From Edaphochlamys debaryana (lineage: Eukaryota; Chlorophyta; Chlorophyceae; Chlamydomonadales), in assembly GCA_016858145.1 (NCBI GenBank), contig JAEHOE010000035.1, positions 434,001 through 498,000 of the forward strand: a stretch of DNA of 64,000 nt. The letters run 5' to 3'. The notes below the pieces were generated by a model. It was not told the DNA's origin. It did no database searches and was given only the letters and a program-made list of their open reading frames with translations. Below, in pieces: positions 10,101 to 22,448 of the stretch. The position numbers were made by a program, and so were the translations under genes. Position 1 is the first letter of the stretch, and each line of letters opens with the position of its first letter.

Positions 10101-12583
10101 AGGGGATGAGGCCCGCCTTGACGTCCTCCTCCATCGCCGCCTGACGCGAAAAAAGAGCGAGCAGGAAAAAGATCAGGAGTCCATAAAGGGGGTGACGGGA
10201 GGAGAGGGCAGGAGCTTGCGCGGGGTGCTCGGGGGGCTGCGCCGACCATCTCGCTCCTCCCCGCAGTTTGGGTGGCGTCTTTTCCGGCCGCCCCTCGTTC
10301 TGCGCCCGCCCACCCTTGCTACACACGGCCACGCTCCTCCCCTCCCACCGCCCCCCCCAAATACACACCCGCAGCGCCTCCGGCTGCAGCGCCCAGTCGT
10401 GGGCCTCGGAGGCGGGCAGCACCCGCACGTGGTCGATGCCCACGATCTGGGGTGGGAGGGATGGGTAAGGGGGTGGGTTGTGGGTGGGAGGTGTGTGGGT
10501 GGTGGGTGGGGCAGGGGGTTGTTAGTGGGGGGTGGGGGATGGGTTGTCAGCCGGCGTGGTGGGGTGCGGGCCTCCTGTCTCTGGCTGGCGCAGTGCTGCA
10601 CACCCCAGCACGCGCGGAGGGCCCAGGAGAGCACCGCCCACCCACGCACCCTGCAGGCCTTCTGGTAGCACGAGTGCGCCTGAGGGGCAAGAGGGGTGAC
10701 CAAAGGGCGAGAGGGTGAGAGGGCAAGGAGCCACGCCGTGAGCGGACAGCGCGACTGGAACCCCAACTACCAACTGCAGCCCAACTGCCAAACCGCCCGG
10801 CCAACCGCCCCGACGCTTGCCTGGTCGGACCCGTACGCCACCAGCTTCAGGCGGTCTCCCGGCGGCCGTCCCCGCATGGCCCGGGCCCGAGCCGCCAGCC
10901 AGGCCACCACCACCGCCTCACTGGCCGTGCCCTGTCAGGGGGAGGAGGAGGGGGGTGCGGGTGTTTTGATGGCAAGTCGCGTACGTAAGCTACCCTAAGG
11001 AGGTCTCGGCTGGGCTTGGGCCCGCCTCGCCCTTTAACCCCTTCCGCCAAACAATTCTTCCCTGGCCTCGCCCACACGGTCCTTGGCCTCAACCTGCCAC
11101 GCCGCGTGCCGCCTTCCGCTACCCAAGGATGTAGTGCGGCGCCCGCCCAGTGCCGTAAGCACTCGCCTGGATGACGCCGCCCCCCGGCCCCGCCCCGCCG
11201 TTGCAGCGGAAGGACGCGGGCAGCCCACACAGCTCCGCCATCCAGTCCAGCATGGCCTGGGGGTTGAGAGGGGTGGTTAGGCGTTGACTTGGTAAGTTGG
11301 TTGGGCGCTTGCTTTTGGTGGGTGGTTGGGTGGCGTGGTACACAAGGTCCTGTCGGCCCCTCCTCGCCACCCACCATTTCGAGCTCTGTGCTGATGGGCG
11401 AGGAGGCCCTGCGAGGGGTAAGGGGTGGCGTACCTCAGAGCGGTAGCCAGCATCAACTCGCGACCGCGCTAGCAAAGGAAGCTAGAAGCCCCACAAGTCC
11501 CCACAGCAGCTCCCTATCCTCCCAGCAGCACAGCGCCGTTCCAGGCAAAGGCAGAACTGCACCTCCGCACGCGCACCCCCCTCCCCCCCTCCCTCCCTCC
11601 CTCCCTCCCCCTCACCAGCTGAACCCCACCATGCCCAGTGCGCCCCCGATGAGGTCCGCCAGCAGGGCGGGGAAGGAGGCGTTGGCGGGGAACCAGGCGA
11701 AGAAGGAGGGGTGCTGCCAGTGGGTCACGCCTGGGGGGCACGGGGCAGGCAGGCGCGTGGGTACGAGGTGGTGAGGATAGACGAGCCAATATGCAGAGGC
11801 TGCAAACTGGTATCGGGACTTCGGGTGGTCAAGCGGCAGGTGTGTCCGCTCTCGCGTCGATCTTCCCGCGTCCTCGGACTTGACCCCGTCTGTCCCAGGC
11901 CCACCCGGCATGATGCGTGTCTCTATGTCTGACAGCACAGCCTCGAAGGACTCGGGGGACTCGGGCGCACGGGGGGGCAGCTGTCCAGCCAGGAAGCCGG
12001 GCTGGGGGCCAGAGGGGGGGAAGCGGGAGGGGGAGGGTAAGGGAACGAGGTGCAGGCTTGCCGTGTGGGCGTGGTGGGGGCACCCACGCCCTATAGACGG
12101 CCTCAAGCCCGCGCCAACAAACAGTACATGTCAGGCCCAACTTTTGCTGCCAGGATCCAGCATTCAGAGCCCAGGCCACGAAGGGGTCCTCGTGTGGGGT
12201 CCTCCAGTACCGTATCAACCCCCAGGATCGGCCACACCTTGACGTCCGTCCGCACTGGCCGTGCCCCCAGCCCCGCGTAGTAGTCGCACACCCAGTCCAC
12301 CACCCGGTAGCCCATGCGGCGGAACTGGGAGGGGCGGAGGTCAAGGGGAGAAGGGGGGTTGGGCAGCGTTGGGGAGAAGGGGGAGAAGGGGTAGCAGGGT
12401 TACGTAGGACAACCGTGAAGAGGGCGCATGTCAACATGCCTGCCCAGAGCCTCCCGCGGTGCCCACCTCCTCCACCCCCACGGGGTGCTGGTAGTCCTTC
12501 AGCCGCTCGCCCGCTGCCCCTTGCGCCGCGGCCCCCGCCTGGCGCCTGAACTCGTCTACCAGCGCGTCGGCTGCAGGGGGGGC
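7148..12583 (-). CDS. Aromatic-L-amino-acid decarboxylase (PLP-dependent group II), 5' incomplete
   Basis: About 19 short exons follow each other in phase, starting with 12467-12583 (ALVDEFRRQ...DYQHPVGVEE), 12238-12324 (FRRMGYRVVDWVCDYYAGL), 11905-12001, 11616-11730 (GVTHWQHPSFFAWFPA) and 11375-11408, and ending with the stop exon 7148-7427. The order of motifs is that of tyrosine/tryptophan/DOPA decarboxylases: HWQHPSFFAWFP, GGGVIQ-GTASEA, YGSDQ-AHSCYQKA, IGTTSSCA-VDP, HVDAAYAGS, SYAFNPHKWLLTNFD, DYKDWQIPLGRRFR and FGLVCFRLRG. The Lys of NPHKW (exon 8846-8940) is the PLP Schiff-base residue and is present; the His stacking on PLP lies in AHS. The protein should make aromatic amines plus CO2 from aromatic amino acids in the cytosol; substrate choice cannot be read here. 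Two introns use GC-AG borders. The initiating ATG lies upstream of 12583 and was not identified. The C-terminal 30 residues are Gly/Ala-rich. Confidence 0.9.
9881..9960. repeat. (CCCG)20 microsatellite in a decarboxylase intron
   Basis: Twenty perfect tandem copies of CCCG fill 80 bp of the intron between the exons encoding IGTTSSCA and VDPVGGLAAVANE. In the transcript this reads (CGGG)n, so runs of three G recur every four bases, the arrangement that favours G-quadruplexes. A shorter CCCT tract (about 11584-11610) lies in another intron of the same gene. Confidence 0.95.
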
Positions 12584-13587
12584 CTGCGACGAGGAGGTAT
12601 GAAAATGTCAGCAGGAGCAGGGGGGAGAAGTGGAGATGAAGGGAGGACGTGTCAAGGAGATAGGGGGGCGTTGCCAGTGGTGAGGAAGCATGTTGCGAGC
12701 TCGGGGGTTGGGGCGCGGGGTTCAGGCGGAGGTCGGTGCGGGAAATGCGTGGTGGGGATGGCCACGACGATGGACAGGGTCTTCCGTGTGCAAACCCACC
12801 GTGTGGGAAGAGCCGGGTGCTCCATTACCAGAAGCAGATGCCACCAAGCGCGTCATAGGCCGCGAGGCACCGCGCGCCAGCCAGAACGCATTCCGGCTGT
12901 CGCGATGTGGTCCTTGCGCAAAGCGCGACCTGCCTATCCTTCCCTGTAACATGGCTGTATCTATATGAAGTGGATTATTGTTTTTGCCTCAATTGCTAGC
13001 AGGTACAGGCGTTGAGCCACCGGATGCGCGTGTGTTTTGACACGCACACCCTCGAACCACCCCGCTACCCCCGCGATGCCCGCTGGCTCCCGAAGTGACT
13101 GCAACGGCCCGCGGCCCCCGCCGCCATCGATGCGGCCCTCACGGTCAAGGCAAGCTTCGTTGTGGTCTACGATTAACAGCGCGCGACGGGGTTCACGGCC
13201 CCTTCACGGAACCGGTATCGGGGCTGGTTGCGATGTCCTCCGGCGGCGATGCATCGCAGATTACAATTGCGGTAACCTCAATAACTGCTCCTGTCTTCTT
13301 CCAAACTCCTGTCCATGGCAGGAAGGGATGCAGGATGAGGCTTTCCCTCAAGCTCCCCTCAAGTGACCAGCAGCAGGCCGTCAGCGCCAGTCAACGGATG
13401 CAGGATGAGGCCTTCCCTCAAGCTTCAGCGACACGGCATGCGCCACCTTCCCTATGTACAGTGTGCATGGATGCATGCTTTGTACACGGCCCATGGCTGC
13501 ATGCGCCGTCCTGTCGTGAAGATATGTACGCCACACACGAATGTACAACGGGCTCCGGCTGTCCCCTGTCCCCTTTCCATCCCCTCT
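12584..13587. other. Region between the decarboxylase and the GTPase gene
   Basis: Both flanking genes are on the minus strand, so this region should hold the decarboxylase first exon and promoter and the GTPase 3' UTR. TTACA at 13261-13265 (TGTAA on the minus strand) lies about 320 bp after the GTPase stop and is a possible poly(A) signal. An open minus frame from an ATG at 12952 has no recognisable homology. I cannot choose a start codon for the decarboxylase. Confidence 0.45.
13326..13424. repeat. Pair of 29-bp direct repeats
   Basis: The unit GGATGCAGGATGAGG continues to CTCAAGCT. It occurs at 13326-13354 and again at 13396-13424, with one mismatch (CT versus CC) and a 70-bp period. It lies in the presumed 3' UTR of the GTPase gene and looks like a local tandem duplication. 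Confidence 0.85.
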
Positions 13588-16500
13588 TTACGCCACCGCC
13601 GCGCCCGCTCCGGCCTGCTCCCCCACCACGGCCGCCGCCGCCGGCTTGCCATCCACCGCCTCACCGGGCCGCCTCAGAATCAGGGTCACCGCCACATCCC
13701 CCTCCATCACGCCTTCAACCGCCTCGGCCTTGGCCGCCACTGCCGCCGCAGGCACCACTGCCGCTGCCGCCGGCTCGGCCGCCCGGGGCGGCTGTGCAGC
13801 CGCCATGATCGGTCCCACGCCAGTAGCGATCTCCAGGTACTCCGCCTTGACCACGGGCCGTGTGGGTCTCGATGGCAGCGGCTGCTCCTCCTCCTCCTCG
13901 CCCTCGCCCCCGGCGCTGTTCCCCGCCTCCTCGTCCTCGCCACCCTCCGCCGCCTCCCGTGGCGGGTCGGGCAGCGCGAAGGGCTCCGGCTCCGCCTCCA
14001 GGCCCACGCGCCGGAACAGGCCGCCCGCGGCCACCACGAGGCCGTGCAGGGCGGCCGCGGCGGCGTAGCGGTGGTCGTACGAGGAGGGCGACTGGTCCCT
14101 GTTCGGCAGCAAATCAGGGCATGTGGGCATCCAGAACACGCTCTTTCCAAGCAGCGGGGCTGGGCACGGCCGGAGCACCCGCCTGTGCGCCGGCCCCCAC
14201 AAGCTCTCTCACCACAGCAGAGCGAAGCGGGCCTCTGCGCCCTCCACCAGCAGCGTCAGGGCCGCCCGCAGGTCCTCATCGGCCTGACGCAGCAGCTTGC
14301 GCACCTCAGCGCCCAGCAGCTCTGGGAGGGGACGGAGAAGGAGGGTCGCGGGTAGTGGGTTGGAGAGGAAACAAGGCTTGGAGGTCTGGGCCCTTTGTCA
14401 AGGCCCTTCCTGGACGCACTCGACGCATGAGTCCTGCATGCACTCGGATGGCCAATGTCACCGGCTTTGAGCAGTGAGCTATGGCGGCCTGAGGCCCATG
14501 CTGTCCCTATGCCACAGCCCGCCCCCAAGCCACCCGGCAGCCGCACTCACGCGTGGCCCTGTCCAGCGCTGCGTCCCCCCGCTCCGCCACGTGGTCGCAC
14601 ATGAGCGAGCGCATGCGCATGAAGCTGCCCTTGCCGCGCTCCTCGGCGGCGCCTGGGGGTGAGGGAGGGAGGGAAAAAAGGCAGGCGGAGGTTGCGGGTT
14701 GAGAGACGGGAAGACGGGGCAAAGTTATCTGTTGAGCGCAGGCGGGGCTTGGGCAAGGGTGTGAAGCTGGTGGAGCTGGAGCTGGAGTCGATGGCTGGCA
14801 GGGGGTGGTGTGTAGCACAGCGGAAAGTGTTCTGGCTTGGGCTTAAGCTGGATGACTCGACGGTTGGCTCGCAGCGAGGCACAGCGGACGGCGCCCCTGG
14901 GCCCGGCTCTCACCCGTGTAGGCGGGGCGCATGAAGGCCTGCACCGCCGGCTCCAGCACGCCGTGGCTCAGCTCCTTGGCGGCCTCCGCGGCCCTGGCGG
15001 TGGCCGCCTGCAGGCAGGTGCGCAGCTGCCGCTCGGCCTCGCGCCGGACCTGCGGGTGCAGAGCGAGGTCGGGCGCGCAAAGGGGAGGCAATCAAGAGGG
15101 CGGGAAGCGGCACAGAGAGGCCTGACCTGCGGGAGCCGAGGCGCGGGTCCACGGAGGACGCTCGAGTGGGCGCTGGTGGTGCGTTACGGGCGCTGGTTGG
15201 GAGACAGCGAGGAGGCAGGGGAAAAGGCGTGTGCGACCTGCGGTCTGGCGTCATGGCCCTGCAGCCCGTTCCAGCCCGTACACTACACCAGGGCCCCCCC
15301 CCACCTGCTTCTGCAGAGCGTCCAGCTGGTCGGTGCCCACCCCGAGGGCGGCCATGCGCTGGCGCAGGGACTCCACGAACGAGTCGAACAGCGCCAGGGA
15401 GGGCTTCTCGGCGCCCCTGCGGTCGGGAGTGGGGGTCGGGGTCGGTTTGGGTCGGGGTCCGGGGAGGTCAGGGTTGGGGGACGTCGGGGTCAAGGGCTAG
15501 GGGCTCATGCGGCTGAGCCGGGTGGCCGGGAGTCAGGCATTGCCAACATGAGGCGAGGTCTGTGGTCGAGCGCGATGGCGGCTGGGAGGAGTGGCTGGGA
15601 GTTAGGCTTGGTAGAAGCTATGCTATTGAAGTTGCAAGCGGGCCATGGGTCACGGAGGGATGGCCACTCACGCGAGTGTGCCGGGCAGCCGGTGGTTGAA
15701 GAGGGAGTCCCAGGGCACCTGCGCGAGTGCATGGGCGGACACATCTTGTCAGGGGCCAGGGCCGGGCAAGCACGGGCAGACATGTTTCCAGGCGCTCCAG
15801 GACCCCAAGGGACGAGAGATCTATATGCATCTGTTTAAGATAAATCCCCACCTGGATCGCGTTGTACACCGGCTCGACCAGCTCGAAGTTCCAGTCGATC
15901 TGCCCCGCAACGCCGCCGCTGTACACGCCGTACCTCCGCGCCGCCGCCTGCGTTGCATCAGATGACGCGCAGGGCGTCACGGGCCAGCACGCCACCGCAC
16001 CTCGAGCATGCGCCATACGTCCCGGCCCGACCTTCTCCCACTCCCTTCCTGAGCCGCATGCGAGACGCCCAGTCGCCCACCTTGTAGGTTGACCAGCGGA
16101 ACTTGGTGCCCCACTTCGTCACCGAGTCGAGTGCCTTGCCCTGCGCCGCCTGAGACCCGGACGTCAGCCGCGGCAGCAGACCCTGCTCCAGCCACTCCTT
16201 CTACAAGGGTGAAGAGGGAGGAGGAGTGGGGAGGGCACGGAGGTCATCCTTGGCCCTTGGCGTCATCGCTGATCGAGCTACGGCCCCTGATGCGACGGCG
16301 CGCAGCAGCACGCCAAGCCGACCGTCCGCTGCCGCCGGCGGGCCAGCGCACTGTTCCCACCAAGCAATGCAGGGACTCAGCAAGCCCGGAGCAAGCCACC
16401 AAACCGTGTCGTGCTTTCGTCCCTTCCGCACCTGCATGGTGTTGGCCGTCGAGTCCCCCAGCCCCTCCAGCTGCCGCTCCAGGCCGTCCAGCAGCTGGTC

Positions 16501-19500
16501 GAAGGCCGAGTGCACCGCCTCGGCGGCGGCGGCGGAGCTCTCCAGGCGCTGTGGGTGTTCGGGAACACACCACACTTGTAATGCTTGTGGCCCGATCCAG
16601 CCAGGGTCTCACTTTCTGCTCTTTCGGGTTCGCCCTCTTTTGCTACCATTTATTGACATAGGGTCAGCACATCGAACGCTTGCGGCGAGAACGTGCGAAC
16701 AGGCGCCACGAGGCGGAGGGCGCCGGATGCTGCGGGCCGGGGCGCAGCACAGCATGCACCGCGTGCTGCCCCACCTCGCTCAGCAGCGTGCTTCCCGCGC
16801 CGTCCAGGAACTGGAACACGGCCGTCACCAGCGCCTGCTGCGCGCGGCGGCGGCCGCGGTCCGCCGTCTCTCGCACGTGCTGGCGCAGGCGGGGCACGTC
16901 CGTGTCCTCCAGCCTGCGTGCAGTGGGAAAAGACGCGGGGTGAGCGGGGGGAGGTGGGTTGGAGGCGGCGGGAGCTGTAGTGTGGACGTAGGAAAGCAGG
17001 ATCGTGAGAAGCAGCTAGGAGCCCTGCGGCACTTGCTTGCTGAAGCAGGCGGGCTTGCCGTCCTTCTTGTTGCGCCTCTCCAGCTTCTGGGCGTCGCGGG
17101 CTGCGGGGGCAGGGCGGCGCAAGGGTCCGGTCAAGTCCATGCAGGTCACGGTACCAGTCAGGTAGGGCAGGCGGCGTTAGGCTAGCACTTTGGGGACCAA
17201 CGCCGCATGGCAAGCACACCAGGCCCAGCCGCTGTATGCCAAGCTACGCCATCATGGTGTGTGTTTGCCGCATGCGGCATACGCGCACCCGACACGCAGT
17301 AGACCGGCAGCTGCGGCAGCTCCGCCAGGCGCTTGTCGTCGGCCATGTCCTCCATCTGCCGGGACACGGGGCCGAGGGGAGGGACGGGCACAAGGGCACA
17401 GGTTAGGCCGTCGGAAAAAAGGGTCGCGGAGCACGGCGGGGGTTAAGGCGAGGACGCAGCCGCAGCTTCAGGCCCACCGCAGCCCCAGCCCCATGTCCGT
17501 CAACCCCGCTTAGGGGAATGCTCCCGACTGCCCGCCAGGATTTCAAGGGCGCGCGCACCTCGGCAATGCCCTCGGCGAAGTCGCTCTGCAGCCGCTCCCT
17601 GCTGTAGGCGTTGCGGGCGCGGGCGCAGATGGAGGCCATCTCCAGCTGCGGCCGCACCAGGCGGCCCGTGGCGGCGCGCTGCTCCTGCTCGGCGGTGCGG
17701 CGCTGGGCGGTCAGGGCGGCGTGCTCGGCCCTGGGGCAGGAAGGGGCGGGTGAGGGACCAGTCAGGGCCAAAAGGATTGTGAAAACAGGGCTGCACGGCT
17801 GGAGCCAGACAAGGAGGCGCAGATGGGCCCGACGAAGAGCTCAGTGCTGAGGAATTGCAGCTATGGCCAGCGCCAGGACATCAAGCCCTAAGGTTTGCGG
17901 TAGGCACCCAACGCACTTGGCGGCGCTCAGCTGGCTGACGACGGAGGACATGGCTCCCAGGAGGTCTTTGGGGCCCATGGCCCGGTACCTGGCGACGGTA
18001 GCAGTGAGGCGGGGGCGGGGCGCGGGTGGGGTCAAGGAGGGTCAGGGTCAGGGTGTGGGCGGAGAGCTACGGGGCTCAGCATGGCGGGCAGGAAAACCAG
18101 GAGTAAGTACCCAACGCCTCTGACCACCTTAGCAATCAAACGCCCCCCGCCTCTGCCCACTCGGCCTGCCAAGCCCGCAACCAGCCCTCGACCCACTCGG
18201 CCGTGCGCTTGGACGGCACGCCCTCGCCCCAGCCGCTCTTCTTGGGCTTCTTGCGGCCGCCGCCGGAACGGGCGCCTCGCCGGCGCCGCTTGCGCTTGCC
18301 CTCCCCCTCGCCGTCCTCGTCCTCTCGCTCCTCGTCATCCTCCTCCTCCTCGCCGCCGCAGCTGGCCTCCGCAGCGTCGCTGTCGGCGCCCTCGTCGTCG
18401 CTGGGGGCATAGTCGCCATCCGAGCCGGCGTCCTGTGGGGAGGGGTCAGAGAGGCCACAACAAGGTGCGGAAGACCGTGTGGAAACGGCGAAGAGATGCG
18501 GACAGACGAAAGCGGAAACGTCCAAGGAGGAGGGCATAGAGGTCACGCCTTGACCCGTCAAGACCACAGGCATTGCAACGGACAGAACCAATGGGTGGCA
18601 CACCTCGCCCTCTGAGCTCTCTGCGTCCGTGCCGTCGCTGCTGAAGGCCTCCTCGTCCTCCTCCTCGCTCATCGCCTCCTCATCATCCCCCTCCTCCTCC
18701 TCTTCGTCGTCGTCGTCGTCGCTGCCGGCCTTCTTTCCTCCCTTCTTCGCCCCCGCCCCGGCCTTCTTTTTGCCCCACATCTTTTCCGGCAGGGTGCCGC
18801 GCGATGCCAGCTCAGCCAGGCGGCCCGGCGGCTGCTGGCCGGCGGCGCGGAAGGCCCCGAGCGCGGTCTTGTGGACGAGGGCCGCCTCCGAGGCCAGGCG
18901 GCGGCACTTGCGCAGCGCACCCACCACCTGGAGGCGAACACGTGACAGGAAGGGTTGTAGGACTGCTGAAGAGCGGCCAGGCCCTCAAGCACGGAGAAAG
19001 AGCTCAGCACCAGGCCTCGCTTTGCTACCGGTACTGCCAGTCAGCCCAGTTGCAGCCCAGCTCTGGCACAGAATTAAGCCTCGAGCAGCGTCATGCAGCC
19101 TGACCCCCAGCCCCAGTTAGCCGCAACACACTCCGCCCCCGGCATCGCGGCCCCGGCTCCCACCTTGCCCCCCGCCGCCTTCTTGGCCTTCTTGGCTCTC
19201 GCCTCCTCGCGGCGCAGTGAGTCGATGCGTGCGTCCAGCGCCATGAAGGCCTCTGGGGCCACCCCGGCCAGGGCGCACACCTCGGACACCCCCAGCTCCT
19301 CCAGCGTGCCTTGCACCTGCGTAGGCGGCCGACGGTGGTGACGGCGACAGGAGGGGTGATGTGGTGTGGTACCATACGCCGCATGCGGCAGGCCAGGCCT
19401 GTCTAAAAGCCCAGGCTGCGTCAGCATGCCCTTGATCGTTGCAGGATCGGCAAAAGCAAGGTGCGCCCCGGCGGCTGCTCCCGCTCACCGAGATGTTGTC

Positions 19501-22448
19501 TGCCTTGGTGCACACGAAAGTGAGTGCGTCCAGCTGGCCGTCCATGACCATGCGGCGCCGGAAGCTGCTGCCCAGCAGGTCCTGCACCGCACAGCACCAA
19601 CGCAGCTCATGCGGTGGACGCCCTGGGGCCACTAAGAACTGCTGGTTTCATATATACCAGGCCGCAGCTGCCCAGCAGGTGCTGCTATCGACTGCATGCA
19701 TCCGCTGCGGTGAGTACCCACAACGGGGAATGCCCCGCACCGGCGCAAGAGCCACTGACCTTGGCGGTCTTGTCGTCCACGGCCCGGGTGATGTCCGCCA
19801 CCACCCACACCGCGTCCAGCTTCTTCATGTACTCCTCCGCCACCTGGGACAGGGCGGGGAGGGCAGGGTGGGGTCAGGGACGTGGGGTGGAGACAAGACG
19901 CACGGTCCGAACGCGCTGGATGGACGACAAGAAGGACAGGAACGACAGCGAGGCGTGCGCAGAGTAGGTCACCTTGCCGCGTGCCTCGTTGGCGTCACGC
20001 ACACCCGGCAGGTCGACCAGGACTGCGCCTCCCGCCAGCAGCTGCGAAGGCATGCAAGAGAGGGCCAAGGGCGGCGCCTTCAGACATGCGGGGAAGGCGC
20101 CCGTAACAGACTCTATAAGCACGTCAGTGCAGACAACCGCGCCTGGCCTCCATACTCCGGCCACGCCCCAGCTTCCAGCGGTACGTGATGCGGCCGACCT
20201 TGACGATGGGCCACGCCTGCGGCCGGTCCGACTTGTTGTGGGAGTCGACGAACTCGCCGATCTTCTTCCTGCGCGGCGGCGGGCCCACGTGCAGCTAACA
20301 GGCAGGACCGACCCTGACATCTCCTGAACCGTGCATCACTGACCCAACCTTCAGCTGCCGAGTGGACATGTCCCGCAGCCGCTCCACCTCCCACGCTCCC
20401 TCACCCTCAACGCCCCTGCCCCGTGCGTACCTGAACTGCTTGCGGTCGTGCGATGCGATCTGCTTGACGGTGCCCAGCAGCGCCGTCACGTGGTTGTGCT
20501 CCCGGTGCAGCCGCTGCAGGCTCAGGCCGGGCCGGCGGATGAGCTCGCGGCCGTACACCGCCTCCAGCATGGCCTGAGGGGTGGTCGGGGGTGGTTGGGG
20601 TAATAGGACACACGCTTTAAGTCTTACACACAGCAGTGCGCGTAACCCTCAGCCCACGGCGAGCTTGGGCAACCTCAATGAGCAGCAAGCATGAAAAGGT
20701 GTCGAGTGCTTAGGGACATGAACGGCGCACCTGAGCAGCGCCGGCCTCGGAGCGGGTGTCGGGGTGGCGGTCCGAGGTGCAGATCTTGAGCTGCCCGTCC
20801 TCGCCGGTCAGGTCCTCCAGCAGGCGTTCCACGTATGGCAGCCACTCGTCCTGCAGCATCGCGCACGGCAGATGGCTCACGTCAGCGGCTGAGCGCTGCG
20901 TCCAAATGCGATACAGGCAACGCCTTGGCCCGGCTCACTCCGTGTTGCCGCTGCAGTCGTTAACCCCGCCCAAACCCAATCCGTTCCTACCGCAGACGCG
21001 GCCCCACCTCCCGAGCCGCCCCACCTGCGTCAGGAACTCCACGGAGCGGCGGTAGGTGCCCTGCGGCGCGTAGGAGACCTCGATGGGGCAGCCGGTGGAG
21101 GCGCGCATGCCGTTGGTGGGCAGGATGTCCTCCTCGCCCAGCAGCGCGTTCAGCAGGCTGGACTTGCCTGCGAGGTCAAGGGCGCAGCGGGCACACGTTT
21201 GAGGGTGCTGACAGCAGAGACATGGTTGAGCGGTGACGGGTGTCTCCAAAGCGGCACAGTGGGCAGGCAGTAGCAAAGCACCGCACCCGCCGACCTACCC
21301 GCGCCGGTGTTGCCGACAACGCCAATGGTGGTGCGGGGGTCGCTGCAGCACGCACGCAGGCCCGCGATGTCGACCTCCCACAGCCGCCTCATCTCGGGCC
21401 CCACCAGCCGCTCCGACTTGGGGCCCGGTGCAGCGCCCTCGGCAGTCCCTGCACGGCAAGGCGAGACCCCCGACGGGACAGTTGGGTTATGGGAACGGCT
21501 TGCGGTCCCGACCCACAAAAGAGACAAGGTGACGTGGCCGGCCTCAGGGATTTCAGGTTGCCCCTGGAGCTGAAACCGATGTGGGTCAGGGCCACCAGGC
21601 TTCCGTCCGCAGCCACCAAAGTCGCGCTCATCAGGCTCACCCTGCTGGGGCAGCAGCACCTCAGCGGCCTTGGCCAGGAGGTCCGCGCACTCCACCGCCA
21701 CGTCAGCCTTGGCCTTGGCGCTGGGCAGCGCGCTGGCGGGGCCCGCGGCCGCGTCCTGGCCCTCCTCGGCCTCGCCCTCGGGGTCCTGGCCAGCGCGCCC
21801 GGGCGTATGCGCCAGCGGCGAGTGCAGGGGCTGCTGGACCCCAGCAGCCGCGGCCTCCAGCCCCTGCATCGCCTCCGCCTGCTCCACCTCCGTCTCCGCC
21901 TTCGCCTCCGCGTCAGCTGCCACGTAGCCGTCCGCATCTGCGTCGGGTGGGGGCGGCTGCTCGTCCAGGTCCATGCCATCGATGTGAGGGGCCGCAGGCA
22001 CGCCAACGGGACCCGTCGGGCCCTCGTCGACCGGGGCCATCTTGACGGCGGCCACCGGAGCTGGTGCATGGGCGTTGGAGGGACCGCCAGGGCAGGGCGC
22101 GGGGGTCAAGTCCTGCGAGTGCCAAGCCAGCGCCAGCTGGGGCTCCTGGGGAAGGCGAGCGGGAAGGAGTAAGGCAACGTGCATGGCAGAAGGGCTCTGC
22201 GTGCGTGCTGAACAGGAACCTCTGCCAGTCCACCTGCTTGGCGATGGCCGCCTGAGCGGCGCTGACACGGCAAAGCAGGTAGGCGACCTCGGGGTCGTCC
22301 GGGGAAGCGGCGTCCACGGCCTTGCCCTCGTCGAACAGCAGCTCATCGCCCACATCCAGCGTGACGGGGTTGGCACGAGCCAGGCGAGCGCAGGAACCGT
22401 CCGTCTTCTTGGGTCGGCGGAGGGCGCGCCGGGCCGGCGGGGGGCGCG
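13588..22448 (-). CDS. Dynamin-like large GTPase of the nuclear SLIP-GC type
   Basis: This gene has about 20 or more exons; many borders were checked, but not every one. The G1/P-loop is split by an intron: GVVGNTGAG at the end of 21299-21448 joins KSSLLNALLG at the start of 21025-21167. G3 is VDLPGVRDANEARG (about 20000) and G4 is FVCTKAD (about 19500). The sequence VWVVADITRAVDDKTAK lies between them. Exons at 20431-20573 and 20731-20850 (EEW-like DEWLPYVERLLEDL) match the insertion seen in SLIP-GC proteins. After G4 comes a long Asp/Glu-rich and then Lys/Arg-rich segment (about 18150-18930). Then follow YCVSGARDAQKLERRNKK, LEDTDVPRLRQHV and the C-terminal WDSLFNHRLPGTLA region. It ends in an Ala-rich tail at 13588. 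The family is described as nuclear in vertebrates (NUGGC) and also exists in fungi. The basic/acidic block would suit nuclear location. The N-terminus is unresolved; the frame stays open to about 22464. Confidence 0.75.

Noticed and set aside
12722..12952. Minus-strand frame upstream of the decarboxylase as its first exon
   Set aside because: No donor was found that joins it in phase to the exon at 12467-12583, and it lacks similarity to decarboxylase N-termini.
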